In this document: one piece after another, positions 17,953 through 26,477 of the stretch
Position numbering within the stretch: position 1 is the first letter of the stretch
Layout: every line of letters begins with the position of its first letter
From: Bacteroidota bacterium
Lineage (GTDB): Bacteria; Bacteroidota; Bacteroidia; Bacteroidales; ML635J-15
Assembly (NCBI GenBank): GCA_029558535.1
Contig: JAKQEK010000452.1
Span: 1-64,000, forward strand
Direction: 5' to 3'
DNA length: 64,000 nucleotides
The notes under the pieces: model-generated
What the model was told of the DNA's origin: nothing
What the model saw: the letters and a program-made list of their open reading frames with translations, nothing else
Databases searched by the model: none
Translations under genes and position numbers: made by a program

Positions 17953-18264
17953 ATGATTGGATATATGTACATAGTAGAATGCTGCGATGGAACTTATTAT
18001 ACAGGTAGTACCATTGACTTAGAAAGAAGAATAGAACAACACAATGCCGGTGAAGGAGCAAATTATACGGCAAAAAGACTCCCAGTAAAACTCATATATT
18101 ATGAAGAATTCGAACATGTAGCATTAGCTTTTTATCGTGAGAAACAAGTACAAGGTTGGAACAGAGCAAAAAAAGAAGCGTTAATTAAAGCTAATATTAA
18201 GGATTTACATGATTTATCTGAATGTAAAAATGAAAGCCATTTTAAAAATAAAAAAATGGAATGA
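17953..18264 (+). CDS. Single-domain GIY-YIG nuclease
   Basis: 103 aa, matching the short UPF0213/URI group of stand-alone GIY-YIG proteins. The two beta strands read GYMYIVEC and YYTGST in place of GIY and YIG. The conserved Arg lies in DLERRIEQHN (25/26) and the metal-binding Glu63 in FYREKQVQGW. All expected catalytic positions are present, so it is probably an active DNA endonuclease. It stands alone between two copies of a palindromic repeat, so I infer the gene and repeats form one unit. Confidence 0.9.
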   Translation: MIGYMYIVECCDGTYYTGSTIDLERRIEQHNAGEGANYTAKRLPVKLIYYEEFEHVALAFYREKQVQGWNRAKKEALIKANIKDLHDLSECKNESHFKNKKME

Positions 18265-18289
18265 GATTTTTTGAGTTTCTTGCATTTCA

Positions 18290-18361
18290 GTCGGTGACTT
18301 CGACTCCGCTCAGTCACCTTGTTTGCTGTGCAGGTGGCTGAGCGTAGTCGAAGCAACCGGT
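18290..18361. repeat. Palindromic element, right of the GIY-YIG gene
   Basis: Two arms of 27 nt (18292-18318 and 18334-18360), pairing at 23 of 27 positions around a loop of about 15 nt. The left arm is identical to the start of the element at 17801. The element ends where an in-frame relic of a T9SS sorting domain begins. Confidence 0.88.
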
Positions 18362-18362
18362 C

Positions 18363-18569
18363 TGTAGCGAAATTTGGATCGAATATTTGCTAATAGAAAC
18401 CAAACCTATAAGCAAAATTGATATTTATGATGTTGAAGGTAAACTTGTTTTAACTCAGTGTATCAGGAATGGATTTGGTTTGGAAAGAGTTGATGTGTCT
18501 CAACTTAGCGAAGGCAATTATGTCTTGAAGATGGGAGATTTTTCAAAACAATTCAGTATCATGAAGTAA
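18363..18569 (+). pseudogene. Orphan C-terminal fragment of a T9SS-secreted protein
   Basis: About 69 codons in frame, without an ATG (first usable start is TTG 18387). The translation (IDIYDVEGKLVLTQ, LSEGNYVLKMGDF) is the last two thirds of a type A sorting domain, lacking the YPNP start. The frame runs back to the edge of the right palindrome and the rest of the parent gene is not found on the other side. This looks like a gene cut by insertion or deletion at the palindromic element. Confidence 0.75.
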
Positions 18570-18576
18570 AAATAGG

Positions 18577-18584
18577 TATATTTG
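18577..18584 (+). promoter_or_regulatory. Candidate -7 element for the 481-aa T9SS gene
   Basis: TATATTTG, an exact TAnnTTTG match. Predicted start of transcription is near 18591, inside the left arm of the following hairpin. Confidence 0.45.
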
Positions 18585-18624
18585 TAGTCAGGGATATTAT
18601 TTTATCCTTGACTACTTTTTTTTT
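18584..18624 (+). terminator. Hairpin plus nine Ts abutting a start codon
   Basis: Stem 18584-18595 with 18604-18615 (11 of 12 pairs), then T9 at 18616-18624. The ATG of the next gene is the very next base. It is a good terminator for the orphan fragment, but its position makes it part of the leader of the 481-aa gene as well. Confidence 0.75.
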
Positions 18625-20070
18625 ATGAAAAAAAATATTTACATACTATTATTAATATTATTATTTAATACTTATTGTTTTTCGCAAACAACAAGATTTA
18701 ATAACATATATAATAACTATTATGCAGCGAATCTTGCCAATGTATATGAGTATAATAATGGCTATATTTGTTTAGGCGGTGGACGCGAATTAATTAATCC
18801 TTCTGGAAATTTAAGAATAATTCTTTACCATACGGATTACCTTGGCAATATTATATGGGAAAAAAGTTTTGGAGACGAAACATATTATTATTATCATGGA
18901 ACCAGAAATTCTCTTATAGAGAACACTGATGGTGGATATTCTTTATCAGGCTCATTAAATAACGAAACCAATAACATTTGTTTATTGATGAAATTCGACC
19001 AAAATTTCGACACATTATGGACAAAGCTTTATTTTGACAATCCAGATTATACAGTTTTTTACAATCATATTCAAACTACGGATGGAGGTTTCGCTTTGGT
19101 AGGTTGCACTACCGAAAGTGATGCTGATGGCGATGTGTTGCTAGTAAAAACCGACAGCGATGGTAATATGCTGTGGTATAAAAAGTATGGAACAAGTGGA
19201 AGAGATATGGGTTTTTGTATAGTCGAAACTCCTGATAATGGTTTTTTAATTGGTGGTTCTTGCGGATTAGGCAATACAGATGGTTATCTTGTAAAAACAG
19301 ATAGTGAAGGAAACCAACAATGGACAAGACATTATGGGAACTCTTTATATCCTGATGGAACAATTTATACTATTGGTGTAACACCTCAAAATGAGTACAT
19401 ATTGCCGATTGGGTATATTACTACTCCTATCTCAGAACCTTTTTATAATAGAAAATACCGTTTTATTAAGTTAGACTCTGATTTTAATGAAGTTTGGAAT
19501 AAGGAATATGGTGTTGAAGCAGAATACACTGGTATTGGTACAATTACTGTTGCTAATGATGGAGATATTTGGGCAACTGTAACAGATGATAATATTACCA
19601 GTTTGTTTCACCTAACTCCAAATGGAGATAGTATTTCGAAACACTATTATTCTGCTGAAGGTTCAACAGGAGTTAAATCATTATTATCAATAAAACAAAC
19701 CCCCGACAATGGCTTCATTATGGCAGGTGTGGCCTACGAACCCCAAGTTATGTGGCTTGTAAAAACTGATAGCTGCGGTTGTGTGGAGGAGGATTGTGAG
19801 TGTGGGGGGAATGAGGTTGAGTCTATTTTGGTAAATAATGAGATTGAGGTTTATCCGAACCCGGCAAGCGACTTGCTTTTTTTGCAATTACATGAAAACG
19901 CAGGTGATGCTGAGATAAACATTTATGATGCTACTGGAAGACTTGTGAAAAGCGAGAAGCTAGTAAATAACCAAACTGCAATAAACATAAGAACTTTAAC
20001 AGCAGGTAGTTATGTTCTAAAAGTACAATTTAGAGATAATTTTAAGACTGTTGGCTTTATTAAGAATTAA
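18625..20070 (+). CDS. Secreted repeat (propeller-like) protein with T9SS tail
   Basis: 481 aa. Signal peptide MKKNIYILLLILLFNTYCFSQ. The body has six to seven repeats of about 50 residues with TxDGGFxLxGxT and LVKTDSDGNxxWxKxYG, a common Bacteroidota pattern expected to form a beta-propeller. A cysteine-rich linker (CGCVEEDCECGG) precedes the T9SS type A domain (VYPNPASDLL to FIKN). Enzymatic function not indicated. Confidence 0.85.
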   Translation: MKKNIYILLLILLFNTYCFSQTTRFNNIYNNYYAANLANVYEYNNGYICLGGGRELINPSGNLRIILYHTDYLGNIIWEKSFGDETYYYYHGTRNSLIENTDGGYSLSGSLNNETNNICLLMKFDQNFDTLWTKLYFDNPDYTVFYNHIQTTDGGFALVGCTTESDADGDVLLVKTDSDGNMLWYKKYGTSGRDMGFCIVETPDNGFLIGGSCGLGNTDGYLVKTDSEGNQQWTRHYGNSLYPDGTIYTIGVTPQNEYILPIGYITTPISEPFYNRKYRFIKLDSDFNEVWNKEYGVEAEYTGIGTITVANDGDIWATVTDDNITSLFHLTPNGDSISKHYYSAEGSTGVKSLLSIKQTPDNGFIMAGVAYEPQVMWLVKTDSCGCVEEDCECGGNEVESILVNNEIEVYPNPASDLLFLQLHENAGDAEINIYDATGRLVKSEKLVNNQTAINIRTLTAGSYVLKVQFRDNFKTVGFIKN

Positions 20071-20232
20071 AATTACTTGTGTGGGATAATTCCGCGCCAC
20101 CACACGATGCAATCGTGCGGTAACATATTTGTAATTTATTTTCTTGGAATTTGGGATTTATTAGGGTTTTGGCGTGCATTTTTGCCAGTGTGAGAAACAG
20201 AGAGAGAGTGTGTGTGAGTGCAGTGTCCAGAA

Positions 20233-20280
20233 GGGGACTGAGGAATCAGCCCATTGGCTGATTGTCTCGAAGTACCCGAT
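20233..20280. repeat. 48-bp hairpin element, copy 1
   Basis: Starts GGGGACTGAGGAATCAGCC and ends CTCGAAGTACCCGAT. It contains a perfect 8-bp stem AATCAGCC/GGCTGATT with loop CATT. Confidence 0.88.
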
Positions 20281-20348
20281 TAAAAAAATAATACTAAATC
20301 AAATATTGAACCCAGTGTGAGAATCAGTGTGAGTGCGAGTGCCATAAA

Positions 20349-20396
20349 GGGGACTGAGGAATCAGCCCACAGGATGATTGTCTCGAAGTACCCGAT
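20349..20396. repeat. 48-bp hairpin element, copy 2
   Basis: Same as copy 1 except in and just after the hairpin loop. It is 116 bp downstream of copy 1 and is preceded by GAGTGCGAGTGCCATAAA, as is copy 3. Confidence 0.88.
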
Positions 20397-20494
20397 GCAA
20401 AAAATAATACCAAACTAACATCTAAAGCCAGTGTGAAAAACAGAGAGAGTGCGAAAGTGAGTGTGAGAATCAGAGTGAGTGCGAGTGCCATAAA

Positions 20495-20542
20495 GGGGAC
20501 TGAGGAATCAGCCCACAGGATGATTGTCTCGAAGTCCCCGAT
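20495..20542. repeat. 48-bp hairpin element, copy 3
   Basis: Identical to copy 2 except for one base that restores the outer stem GGGGACT/AGTCCCC (7 bp). The spacing from copy 2 is 146 bp. Confidence 0.88.
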
Positions 20543-20610
20543 TTAAAAAATTATGACAAAACCCTATAATAGTAATGACAAAGAATTATGATGTATTCAA
20601 AAAATTATTG

Positions 20611-20618
20611 TAATTTTG
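20611..20618 (+). promoter_or_regulatory. Candidate -7 element of the serpin gene
   Basis: TAATTTTG matches TAnnTTTG. Transcription from about 20625 would exclude a TTG start at 20616 and supports the ATG at 20637. Confidence 0.5.
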
Positions 20619-20636
20619 AACTCAAAATTTATAAGT

Positions 20637-21809
20637 ATGAAATACATCCTATTTATTGTTTTAGCTTTTATGATTGTAAAGACAAACTCTGCTCAATCAA
20701 AAACGAATATTGTCAATAATAACAACGAGTTTGCATTTAATCTGTTTGGCGACATTTGTAAGACAGACTCAACTAATGTATTCATCAGTCCAATCAGTAT
20801 TTCATCCGCTTTATCCATGGCTTATGACGGAGCAAAGGGCAAAACTGCAAAAGAAATGAGAAAAGTCCTTAGATTTACTAAAGATCAGGATGTTTCTCAC
20901 AAAGAAATTACCGATTTACTAAATTATTACCGTAATGTCAAGCAAGGTCTTTTCACTATTGTGAACGCTGCTGTTGCTCAGGAAAAATATCATTTTTTAG
21001 AAACATATTTTGCTTTGCTTAAAGATTACAATGCTGAAATTAAATCTGCTGACTTCAAGGATGCTGTAAACAGAGAAGAAGCAAGAAAGCAAATCAATAA
21101 ATGGGTAATGGATAACACCAATAATAAAATTGAAGAACTTTTAGATCAAAATTCACTTGATGAGCTAACTCGTCTTGTTTTACTCAATGCAATTCATTTT
21201 AAAGCAGATTGGGAACACGAATTCCCAACGGACAAAACCCGTCAAATGATGTTTTATGGTACCAGCAGACAGTATATTGCTTATTTTATGAATATTCGCG
21301 AAAAATTCAACTATTTCGAAAATGACAGTTTGCAAATGGTTGAAATTCCATATAAAGATAGTTTAGCTTCGATGTTTATAATTTTACCATCCGATTCAAC
21401 TAATATAAATGACTTTTGCCAGATATTCAATTACGAAGAGTTTTGCTTGATTGAAAAACAGATGAAAACTGCAAAAGTAGATTTGCAAATGCCTAAATTC
21501 AAAATCGAAGCTAAGTATAAGCTCAAAGAAAATTTAATGTCTTTGGGTATGAAAACTGCCTTTACTAATAGTGCTAATTTCAACAATATGACAGGCAGAA
21601 GCGATTTATTGATTGACGATGTTATTCATCAGTCATTTATTGAGGTGGATGAAAAAGGAACTGAAGCTGCTGCTGCAACAGCTGTTGTTGTAAGACAGAA
21701 AAACGGTGAACATGTTGTTTATTTAAATCTTAACAGACCGTTTGTCTTCCTTATCAAAGAACATTACAAAGGTTCTATATTGTTTTTAGGAAAGTTTAAT
21801 AATCCATAA
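20637..21809 (+). CDS. Secreted serpin (serine protease inhibitor)
   Basis: 390 aa from the ATG at 20637, with signal peptide (ends KTNSAQ). Serpin fold signatures: NVFISPISISSALSMAYDGAKGKT at the N-terminus, NAIHFKADWEHEF in the breach region, MPKFKIEAKYKL, and the C-terminal NRPFVFLI. The reactive-loop hinge GTEAAAATA with small residues is that of inhibitory serpins; the scissile region follows in VVVRQKNGE. Probably protects the envelope from host or self proteases. Followed by two small envelope-protein genes in the same direction. Confidence 0.93.
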   Translation: MKYILFIVLAFMIVKTNSAQSKTNIVNNNNEFAFNLFGDICKTDSTNVFISPISISSALSMAYDGAKGKTAKEMRKVLRFTKDQDVSHKEITDLLNYYRNVKQGLFTIVNAAVAQEKYHFLETYFALLKDYNAEIKSADFKDAVNREEARKQINKWVMDNTNNKIEELLDQNSLDELTRLVLLNAIHFKADWEHEFPTDKTRQMMFYGTSRQYIAYFMNIREKFNYFENDSLQMVEIPYKDSLASMFIILPSDSTNINDFCQIFNYEEFCLIEKQMKTAKVDLQMPKFKIEAKYKLKENLMSLGMKTAFTNSANFNNMTGRSDLLIDDVIHQSFIEVDEKGTEAAAATAVVVRQKNGEHVVYLNLNRPFVFLIKEHYKGSILFLGKFNNP

Positions 21810-21820
21810 TTAATAAACAA

Positions 21821-22243
21821 ATGAAGAAATTAGCTTTACTGACCTCTTTATTATTATTTGCAATACTTGCAAATGCTCAATTTGGTTATAAGAATCAACT
21901 CGAAACAAACCAAGGTATCAATGTAAGTTATAAAGTTGTTCATGAAAAAAAATCTGAAAAAGACAGTCCTGCTCAATTAAGAATAAAATTAGAAAACACT
22001 AACGATTACCCTGTAATTATAAGGTTTAAAATTGAATATTCCACAGGATTTACTACAAGATATAGCAGTGAAGGAATTGAAATCTGTATTCCAAAAAAAT
22101 CTATTAAAGCTGGCAAAATGCACGGGCTGGTTTTTGAGCTAAAAACAAATGACATTGAAATTTTCTCTAAAGAAAATGCAGAATGGGAATTTATAATGTT
22201 CGATGTAACTAAAACAGAAAAATGTAAATCAGATAATAACTAA
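21821..22243 (+). CDS. Exported protein of unknown function
   Basis: 140 aa with a signal peptide ending at LANAQ. The mature part is predicted all-beta (SYKVVHEK, PVIIRFKIEYSTG, GLVFELKTNDIE), possibly Ig-like. Not recognised as a known family. It lies 11 bp after the serpin stop and 25 bp before the next lipoprotein, so probably the middle gene of a three-gene transcript. Confidence 0.7.
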   Translation: MKKLALLTSLLLFAILANAQFGYKNQLETNQGINVSYKVVHEKKSEKDSPAQLRIKLENTNDYPVIIRFKIEYSTGFTTRYSSEGIEICIPKKSIKAGKMHGLVFELKTNDIEIFSKENAEWEFIMFDVTKTEKCKSDNN

Positions 22244-22268
22244 TAAGCAAACTTAAAATTTAAAAAAA

Positions 22269-22829
22269 ATGAAAAAATTACTTTATTTATTGATTCCTAC
22301 GATGTTTTTCTTCGCTTGTAACAACGCAGAAACAAAGAAGACTGATGAAAATTGCTGCGATAATGAAATGTGTAAAGACATGTGCAAAGACATGATTACT
22401 GTGGACTCTTTACTTGCAAATATTGATTCTTTTGTAGGCAAAGAAGTTAAAGTTTGTGGCCAGTGTATTCATGTTTGTCAACATTCAGGTAAAAATATTT
22501 TTGTTGCTAATCCTGAGAACGACAGTATTCTCATTATTGGTAAAGCCAATGATGAACTTGGTACATTCGCTACAGAATTGGAAAACAAGCATGTAATTCT
22601 TTATGGAGTTCTCAAATCTGTTGAAGTAGAGAACATAGATCCTGAAGTTCACCATGACATTACTTTGGAATACTTTGTTGAAGTTTCAAAAGTTGAAAAA
22701 TGTGAATGTAATAAAGATGGTAAATGCTGCGGCGAAAAGAAAAATAGTGGTTGTTGCGGGGACAAAAAGGACAATAAATGCTGTGGAAATCATAAAGAAG
22801 GCGGTTGCAAGGGAAAAGCTACTGAATAA
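22269..22829 (+). CDS. Lipoprotein with OB-like core and Cys-rich metal-binding-like tail
   Basis: 186 aa. Lipoprotein signal (MFFFACNN). A short CCDNEMCKDMCKDM stretch is followed by a roughly 100-residue beta domain (VDSLLANIDSFVGKEVKVCGQCIHVCQHSGKNIFV) resembling OB-fold envelope proteins. The tail packs about ten cysteines in repeated GxCCG(D/E)KK units. The Cys density and pairing suggest metal (Zn/Cu/Fe) binding or storage at the membrane, which I infer from composition only. Next gene: mtaB, 7 bp away. Confidence 0.72.
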   Translation: MKKLLYLLIPTMFFFACNNAETKKTDENCCDNEMCKDMCKDMITVDSLLANIDSFVGKEVKVCGQCIHVCQHSGKNIFVANPENDSILIIGKANDELGTFATELENKHVILYGVLKSVEVENIDPEVHHDITLEYFVEVSKVEKCECNKDGKCCGEKKNSGCCGDKKDNKCCGNHKEGGCKGKATE

Positions 22830-22836
22830 AGCTTAA

Positions 22837-24138
22837 ATGACAAACCAGACAAAAAAGGCAGCATTCTACACTCTCGGTTGCAAACTTAATTTTGCTGAAA
22901 CATCAACAATCTCAAGATTTTTTAAATCGAGAGGAATCAACATTGTTCGTTTTAACGAAATTGCCGATTTCTATTTAATAAACACTTGTACGGTTACGTC
23001 TAATGCTGATAAAAAAAGTCGTAACGCTATATCTAGGGCAATAAAACTAAATCCTGATGCAATTATAATTGTTACAGGCTGTTATGCTCAACTAAAACCT
23101 GAAAAGATAAACGAAATTACTGGTGTTGATTATGTTTTCGGGGCAAATAATAAGTACGAAATTGAAAAGATAATAGATTCTGTAGAAAAAAAACAATATC
23201 CTGATTTATTAAGAACAGATCACAAGGAAATGAAAACATTTTTTCCGGCTCTGTCAAAGGGAGACAGAACACGAGCTTTTCTTAAAGTCCAGGATGGCTG
23301 CAATAATTTTTGTGCTTATTGCACTATCCCATATGCCCGTGGCAGAAGCCGTAACCAGAGCATTAAAGATACAGTCGCACAAGCCAAATCAGTTGCAAAT
23401 GAAGGCATTAAAGAAATCATCATTTCAGGAGTAAATATCGGGGATTTCGGTAAATCAACAAATGAAAACTTTTTTGAACTAATAAATGAACTTGTTAAAA
23501 TTGATGGCATCGAGCGATTCAGAATTGGCAGTATAGAACCCGATCTTTTAAGCAATGAGATTATTGAATTTATTGCTGCTGAGAAAAAAATAATGCCTCA
23601 TTTTCATATTCCTTTACAATCTGGCTGTGATGAAATGTTAAAGCTAATTAAAAGAAATTATGATACAGCTCTATTTCGATCAAAAATAACAAAAATAAAA
23701 TCACTCATCCCTCACGCATTTATTGGTATTGATTTGATTGTAGGAGTAAACGGAGAAACTGAAGATTATTTTAATCAAACTGTAGAATTTGTAAAATCAC
23801 TAGACATTTCTTTTATTCATCATTTTCAATATTCAGAACGTGAAAACACAAGAGCAATAAATTTTAAACCAAAACCGGCTCCACAGCAAAAACAGGAAAG
23901 AGCAAAAATAATATCGGAAATTTCGGATTTAAAACATAAAGAGTTTTTATCTTCACAAATAGGAAAAGATTTTAATGTATTATTTGAATCCACTAAGAAG
24001 AACAACAAAATGTTCGGTTTTACTGAAAACTATATTAAAGCAGAAATTGATTATAATAAAAGTCTTATAAATACAATTAGAAAAGTGAAAACTACAGGTT
24101 TTTCAGACAAAGATACTGTTACTGTAGAATTAGTTTAA
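22837..24138 (+). CDS. mtaB: tRNA t6A37 methylthiotransferase MtaB
   Basis: 433 aa. Converts N6-threonylcarbamoyl-A37 of tRNA to the 2-methylthio form. N-terminal MTTase domain with cluster ligands Cys15 (YTLGCKLN), Cys in INTCTVT and Cys in VTGCYAQ. Radical SAM motif CNNFCAYC near 150-160. C-terminal TRAM-like domain. YTLGCKLNxxE at the start is the MtaB signature, as opposed to MiaB or RimO. Confidence 0.93.
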   Translation: MTNQTKKAAFYTLGCKLNFAETSTISRFFKSRGINIVRFNEIADFYLINTCTVTSNADKKSRNAISRAIKLNPDAIIIVTGCYAQLKPEKINEITGVDYVFGANNKYEIEKIIDSVEKKQYPDLLRTDHKEMKTFFPALSKGDRTRAFLKVQDGCNNFCAYCTIPYARGRSRNQSIKDTVAQAKSVANEGIKEIIISGVNIGDFGKSTNENFFELINELVKIDGIERFRIGSIEPDLLSNEIIEFIAAEKKIMPHFHIPLQSGCDEMLKLIKRNYDTALFRSKITKIKSLIPHAFIGIDLIVGVNGETEDYFNQTVEFVKSLDISFIHHFQYSERENTRAINFKPKPAPQQKQERAKIISEISDLKHKEFLSSQIGKDFNVLFESTKKNNKMFGFTENYIKAEIDYNKSLINTIRKVKTTGFSDKDTVTVELV

Positions 24139-24160
24139 TAAATCAAAATCACTTAGGAAT

Positions 24161-24955
24161 ATGAATTTAAAAACCTTAACAATTCAGGTTATTGAAATAG
24201 CAAAATACGCAGGTAAAATAATCCATGATAATATTAAAAATATTAACTCGCATAATATCGAAACCAAGGGCTTAAATGATTTTGTTACAGACATTGACAA
24301 ATTATGTGAGCAAGAAATAGTAAAACGACTTGAAAAGCTCCTACCCGATTCGGGATTCATTACAGAAGAAGGCACATCCGAAAAAATCGGAAAGGAATAT
24401 AACTGGATAATTGATCCTCTGGATGGTACCACAAACTTCATACATGGGTTTTTTCCATGTGCAGTAAGTATAGGGCTAAAACAAAATGATGAAATAGTTC
24501 TTGGAGTAGTTTATGAAGTCGGTCTTGACGAATCTTTTTATGCCTGGAAAAATGGAGGTGCCTGGCTGAACGAAAAGCAAATAAGGGTTTCAAAAAAATC
24601 AGAGTTAAAAACTGCTCTTTTAGCTACCGGATTTCCATATCACGATTTTAAGCCACTTGACAAATATATTGATTTGTTGAAGTACCTGACAAAAAACACA
24701 CAGGGCATTCGCCGTTTGGGTTCGGCTGCAACCGACATGGCTTATGTGGCGTGTGGTAGATTTGACGGATTTTACGAATATAATCTTAAATCTTATGACG
24801 TTGCCGCGGGGATTATTCTAGTCAATGAAGCAGGTGGTAAAATATGTGATTTTCGTGGTGGAAACGATTATTTGTTCGGTAAAGAAATTGTCGCTTCAAA
24901 TGCCGGAATATTTTCAGAGTTTAGTTCTGTTGTTAAAAAATATATGAATGATTAA
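24161..24955 (+). CDS. Inositol monophosphatase family protein
   Basis: 264 aa. Metal ligands at Glu69/Glu70 (FITEEG) and Asp85/Asp88 in the IDPLDGTTNF signature; second motif YDVAAGIILVNEAGG. Family members hydrolyse inositol-1-phosphate, related sugar phosphates or PAP; specificity is not decidable from sequence. Probably co-transcribed with mtaB (22 bp gap). Confidence 0.92.
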   Translation: MNLKTLTIQVIEIAKYAGKIIHDNIKNINSHNIETKGLNDFVTDIDKLCEQEIVKRLEKLLPDSGFITEEGTSEKIGKEYNWIIDPLDGTTNFIHGFFPCAVSIGLKQNDEIVLGVVYEVGLDESFYAWKNGGAWLNEKQIRVSKKSELKTALLATGFPYHDFKPLDKYIDLLKYLTKNTQGIRRLGSAATDMAYVACGRFDGFYEYNLKSYDVAAGIILVNEAGGKICDFRGGNDYLFGKEIVASNAGIFSEFSSVVKKYMND

Positions 24956-25024
24956 CATTATTTTCACAATTATCTCCCGTATTTAATTTAATAATTCGTA
25001 TATTGCATAATAAATTATAATTCT

Positions 25025-26476
25025 ATGAAAAAAATATTTCTTGCTGTTGCATTTATTGTTTTAAGTGCAATCTGTTTTGCAAATCTTGAGGTTTACTTCA
25101 TGTATGCCACTTTTAACTCACCCGATGGACCGTATATCGAAACATATTTAAGTACAATCGGAAAATCTGCTGTATTTGTAAAAGACCAAAATGGAAAGTT
25201 TAAAGCAGAAATTGAAATAACAATGATATTTAAGATCAATGATAAAGTCGTTTCGGTTGACAAATATAATCTTAGTAGTCCGGAAATTGATGACACTCTC
25301 AGTTCAAAGCCAAACTTTGTTGACTTACAACGTGTAAGTTTGCCAAATGGAATGTACAATTTTGAAATGTTAATCAAAGATATTAATTCATCACAGGAAG
25401 CATATAAATTTGCTGATATTATTCAGATAGACTTTAACTCAAATACTATCCAATTTAGTGGAATTCAGCTAATCGAAAGCATTACTCCTACAGAAAAAGT
25501 ATCAGCACTTACAAAAAACGGATATGACCTTCTGCCCTATATCTCGAATTTCTACCCTCAAAACTTCAATAAAATCAGCTTCTATACAGAAATTTACAAC
25601 ACCGATAAACTTATTCAGGGGGATTTTATGGTAAGATATTATATCGAAAGTTTTGAGACTTACAAAGAGTTTGAAGATTACAGTAGATTTAAAAAACTTA
25701 GTGCTGCGGAAATTATTCCGTACATCGGTGAAATAAATATCGAAAATTTGCCTTCAGGCAACTACAATTTGGTTATTGAAGTAAAAAACAGAGATAATAT
25801 TTCATTACAAAAAACAAAATTCTTTTTCCAAAGGAGTAATTCTCAACAAAACGATTTGACAGCTTTGAACGAGTTGATAAAAAACTATGACATTTCTACA
25901 AATTTTACAGGTGAAATGACTAACAGAGACTCACTAATTCTATATGTATCTTGTTTAAGACCTATTGCAGACATGGAAGAACAAAGGTTTATTGATTACC
26001 AGGTTAAATATGCCAGTGTTGAGGAACTACAAAGTTATTTTATGCAATTTTGGTTGACAAGAAACAATGTTAATCCTGGCGAATTGTGGAGACAATATAA
26101 AGAACAAGTTGAATTTGTAGATAAAAATTATCGCACTCCAATAAACAGAGGTTTTGAGACCGACAGAGGTCGTGTTTATTTGCAATACGGTGTTCCAAAT
26201 GATATTTATGTTTCGAAGCACGAACCTAGCGCTTATCCTTATGAAATTTGGCACTACTACAAGGTAAAAAATGAAAACAATAAAAAATTCATTTTCTATA
26301 ATCCAAATATTGCCGGAAAAGAATACGAATTATTGCATTCAGACTTAACCGGAGAAGTTAAAACTCCAAACTGGGAAAGACTACTCAGTAAGAGGAATAC
26401 TACTTTGTATAATCACGATGCTTTACAATCAGACGAAACCTGGGGAAGTAGAGCTTTAGAAGAATACAATAAATAG
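25025..26476 (+). CDS. GWxTD-domain exported protein
   Basis: 483 aa. Signal peptide MKKIFLAVAFIVLSAICFA. N-terminal beta-rich region to about 270, then the GWxTD-type domain. In place of GWxTD the motif reads GFETDRGRVYLQYGVPND near residue 380, followed by YPYEIWHYY. Function of the family is unknown. Its stop and the start of the kinase gene are separated by one base, so the two are translationally coupled. Confidence 0.87.
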   Translation: MKKIFLAVAFIVLSAICFANLEVYFMYATFNSPDGPYIETYLSTIGKSAVFVKDQNGKFKAEIEITMIFKINDKVVSVDKYNLSSPEIDDTLSSKPNFVDLQRVSLPNGMYNFEMLIKDINSSQEAYKFADIIQIDFNSNTIQFSGIQLIESITPTEKVSALTKNGYDLLPYISNFYPQNFNKISFYTEIYNTDKLIQGDFMVRYYIESFETYKEFEDYSRFKKLSAAEIIPYIGEINIENLPSGNYNLVIEVKNRDNISLQKTKFFFQRSNSQQNDLTALNELIKNYDISTNFTGEMTNRDSLILYVSCLRPIADMEEQRFIDYQVKYASVEELQSYFMQFWLTRNNVNPGELWRQYKEQVEFVDKNYRTPINRGFETDRGRVYLQYGVPNDIYVSKHEPSAYPYEIWHYYKVKNENNKKFIFYNPNIAGKEYELLHSDLTGEVKTPNWERLLSKRNTTLYNHDALQSDETWGSRALEEYNK

Positions 26477-26477
26477 C

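Larger units (their letters stand above)
20071..20636. other. Gene-free region with GTGAG-rich spacers and a triplicated hairpin element
   Basis: No credible gene. A 6-bp-stem palindrome at 20105-20119 (CACGAT/ATCGTG) follows the T9SS gene. From 20188 to 20542, low-complexity GTGTGAG/GAGTGCGAG stretches alternate with three copies of a 48-bp element, listed separately. This is unlike the AT-rich intergenic sequence elsewhere. Confidence 0.8.

Noticed and set aside
20233-20542. CRISPR array
   Set aside because: Three copies only, 48 bp long with unequal low-complexity spacers and no cas genes.
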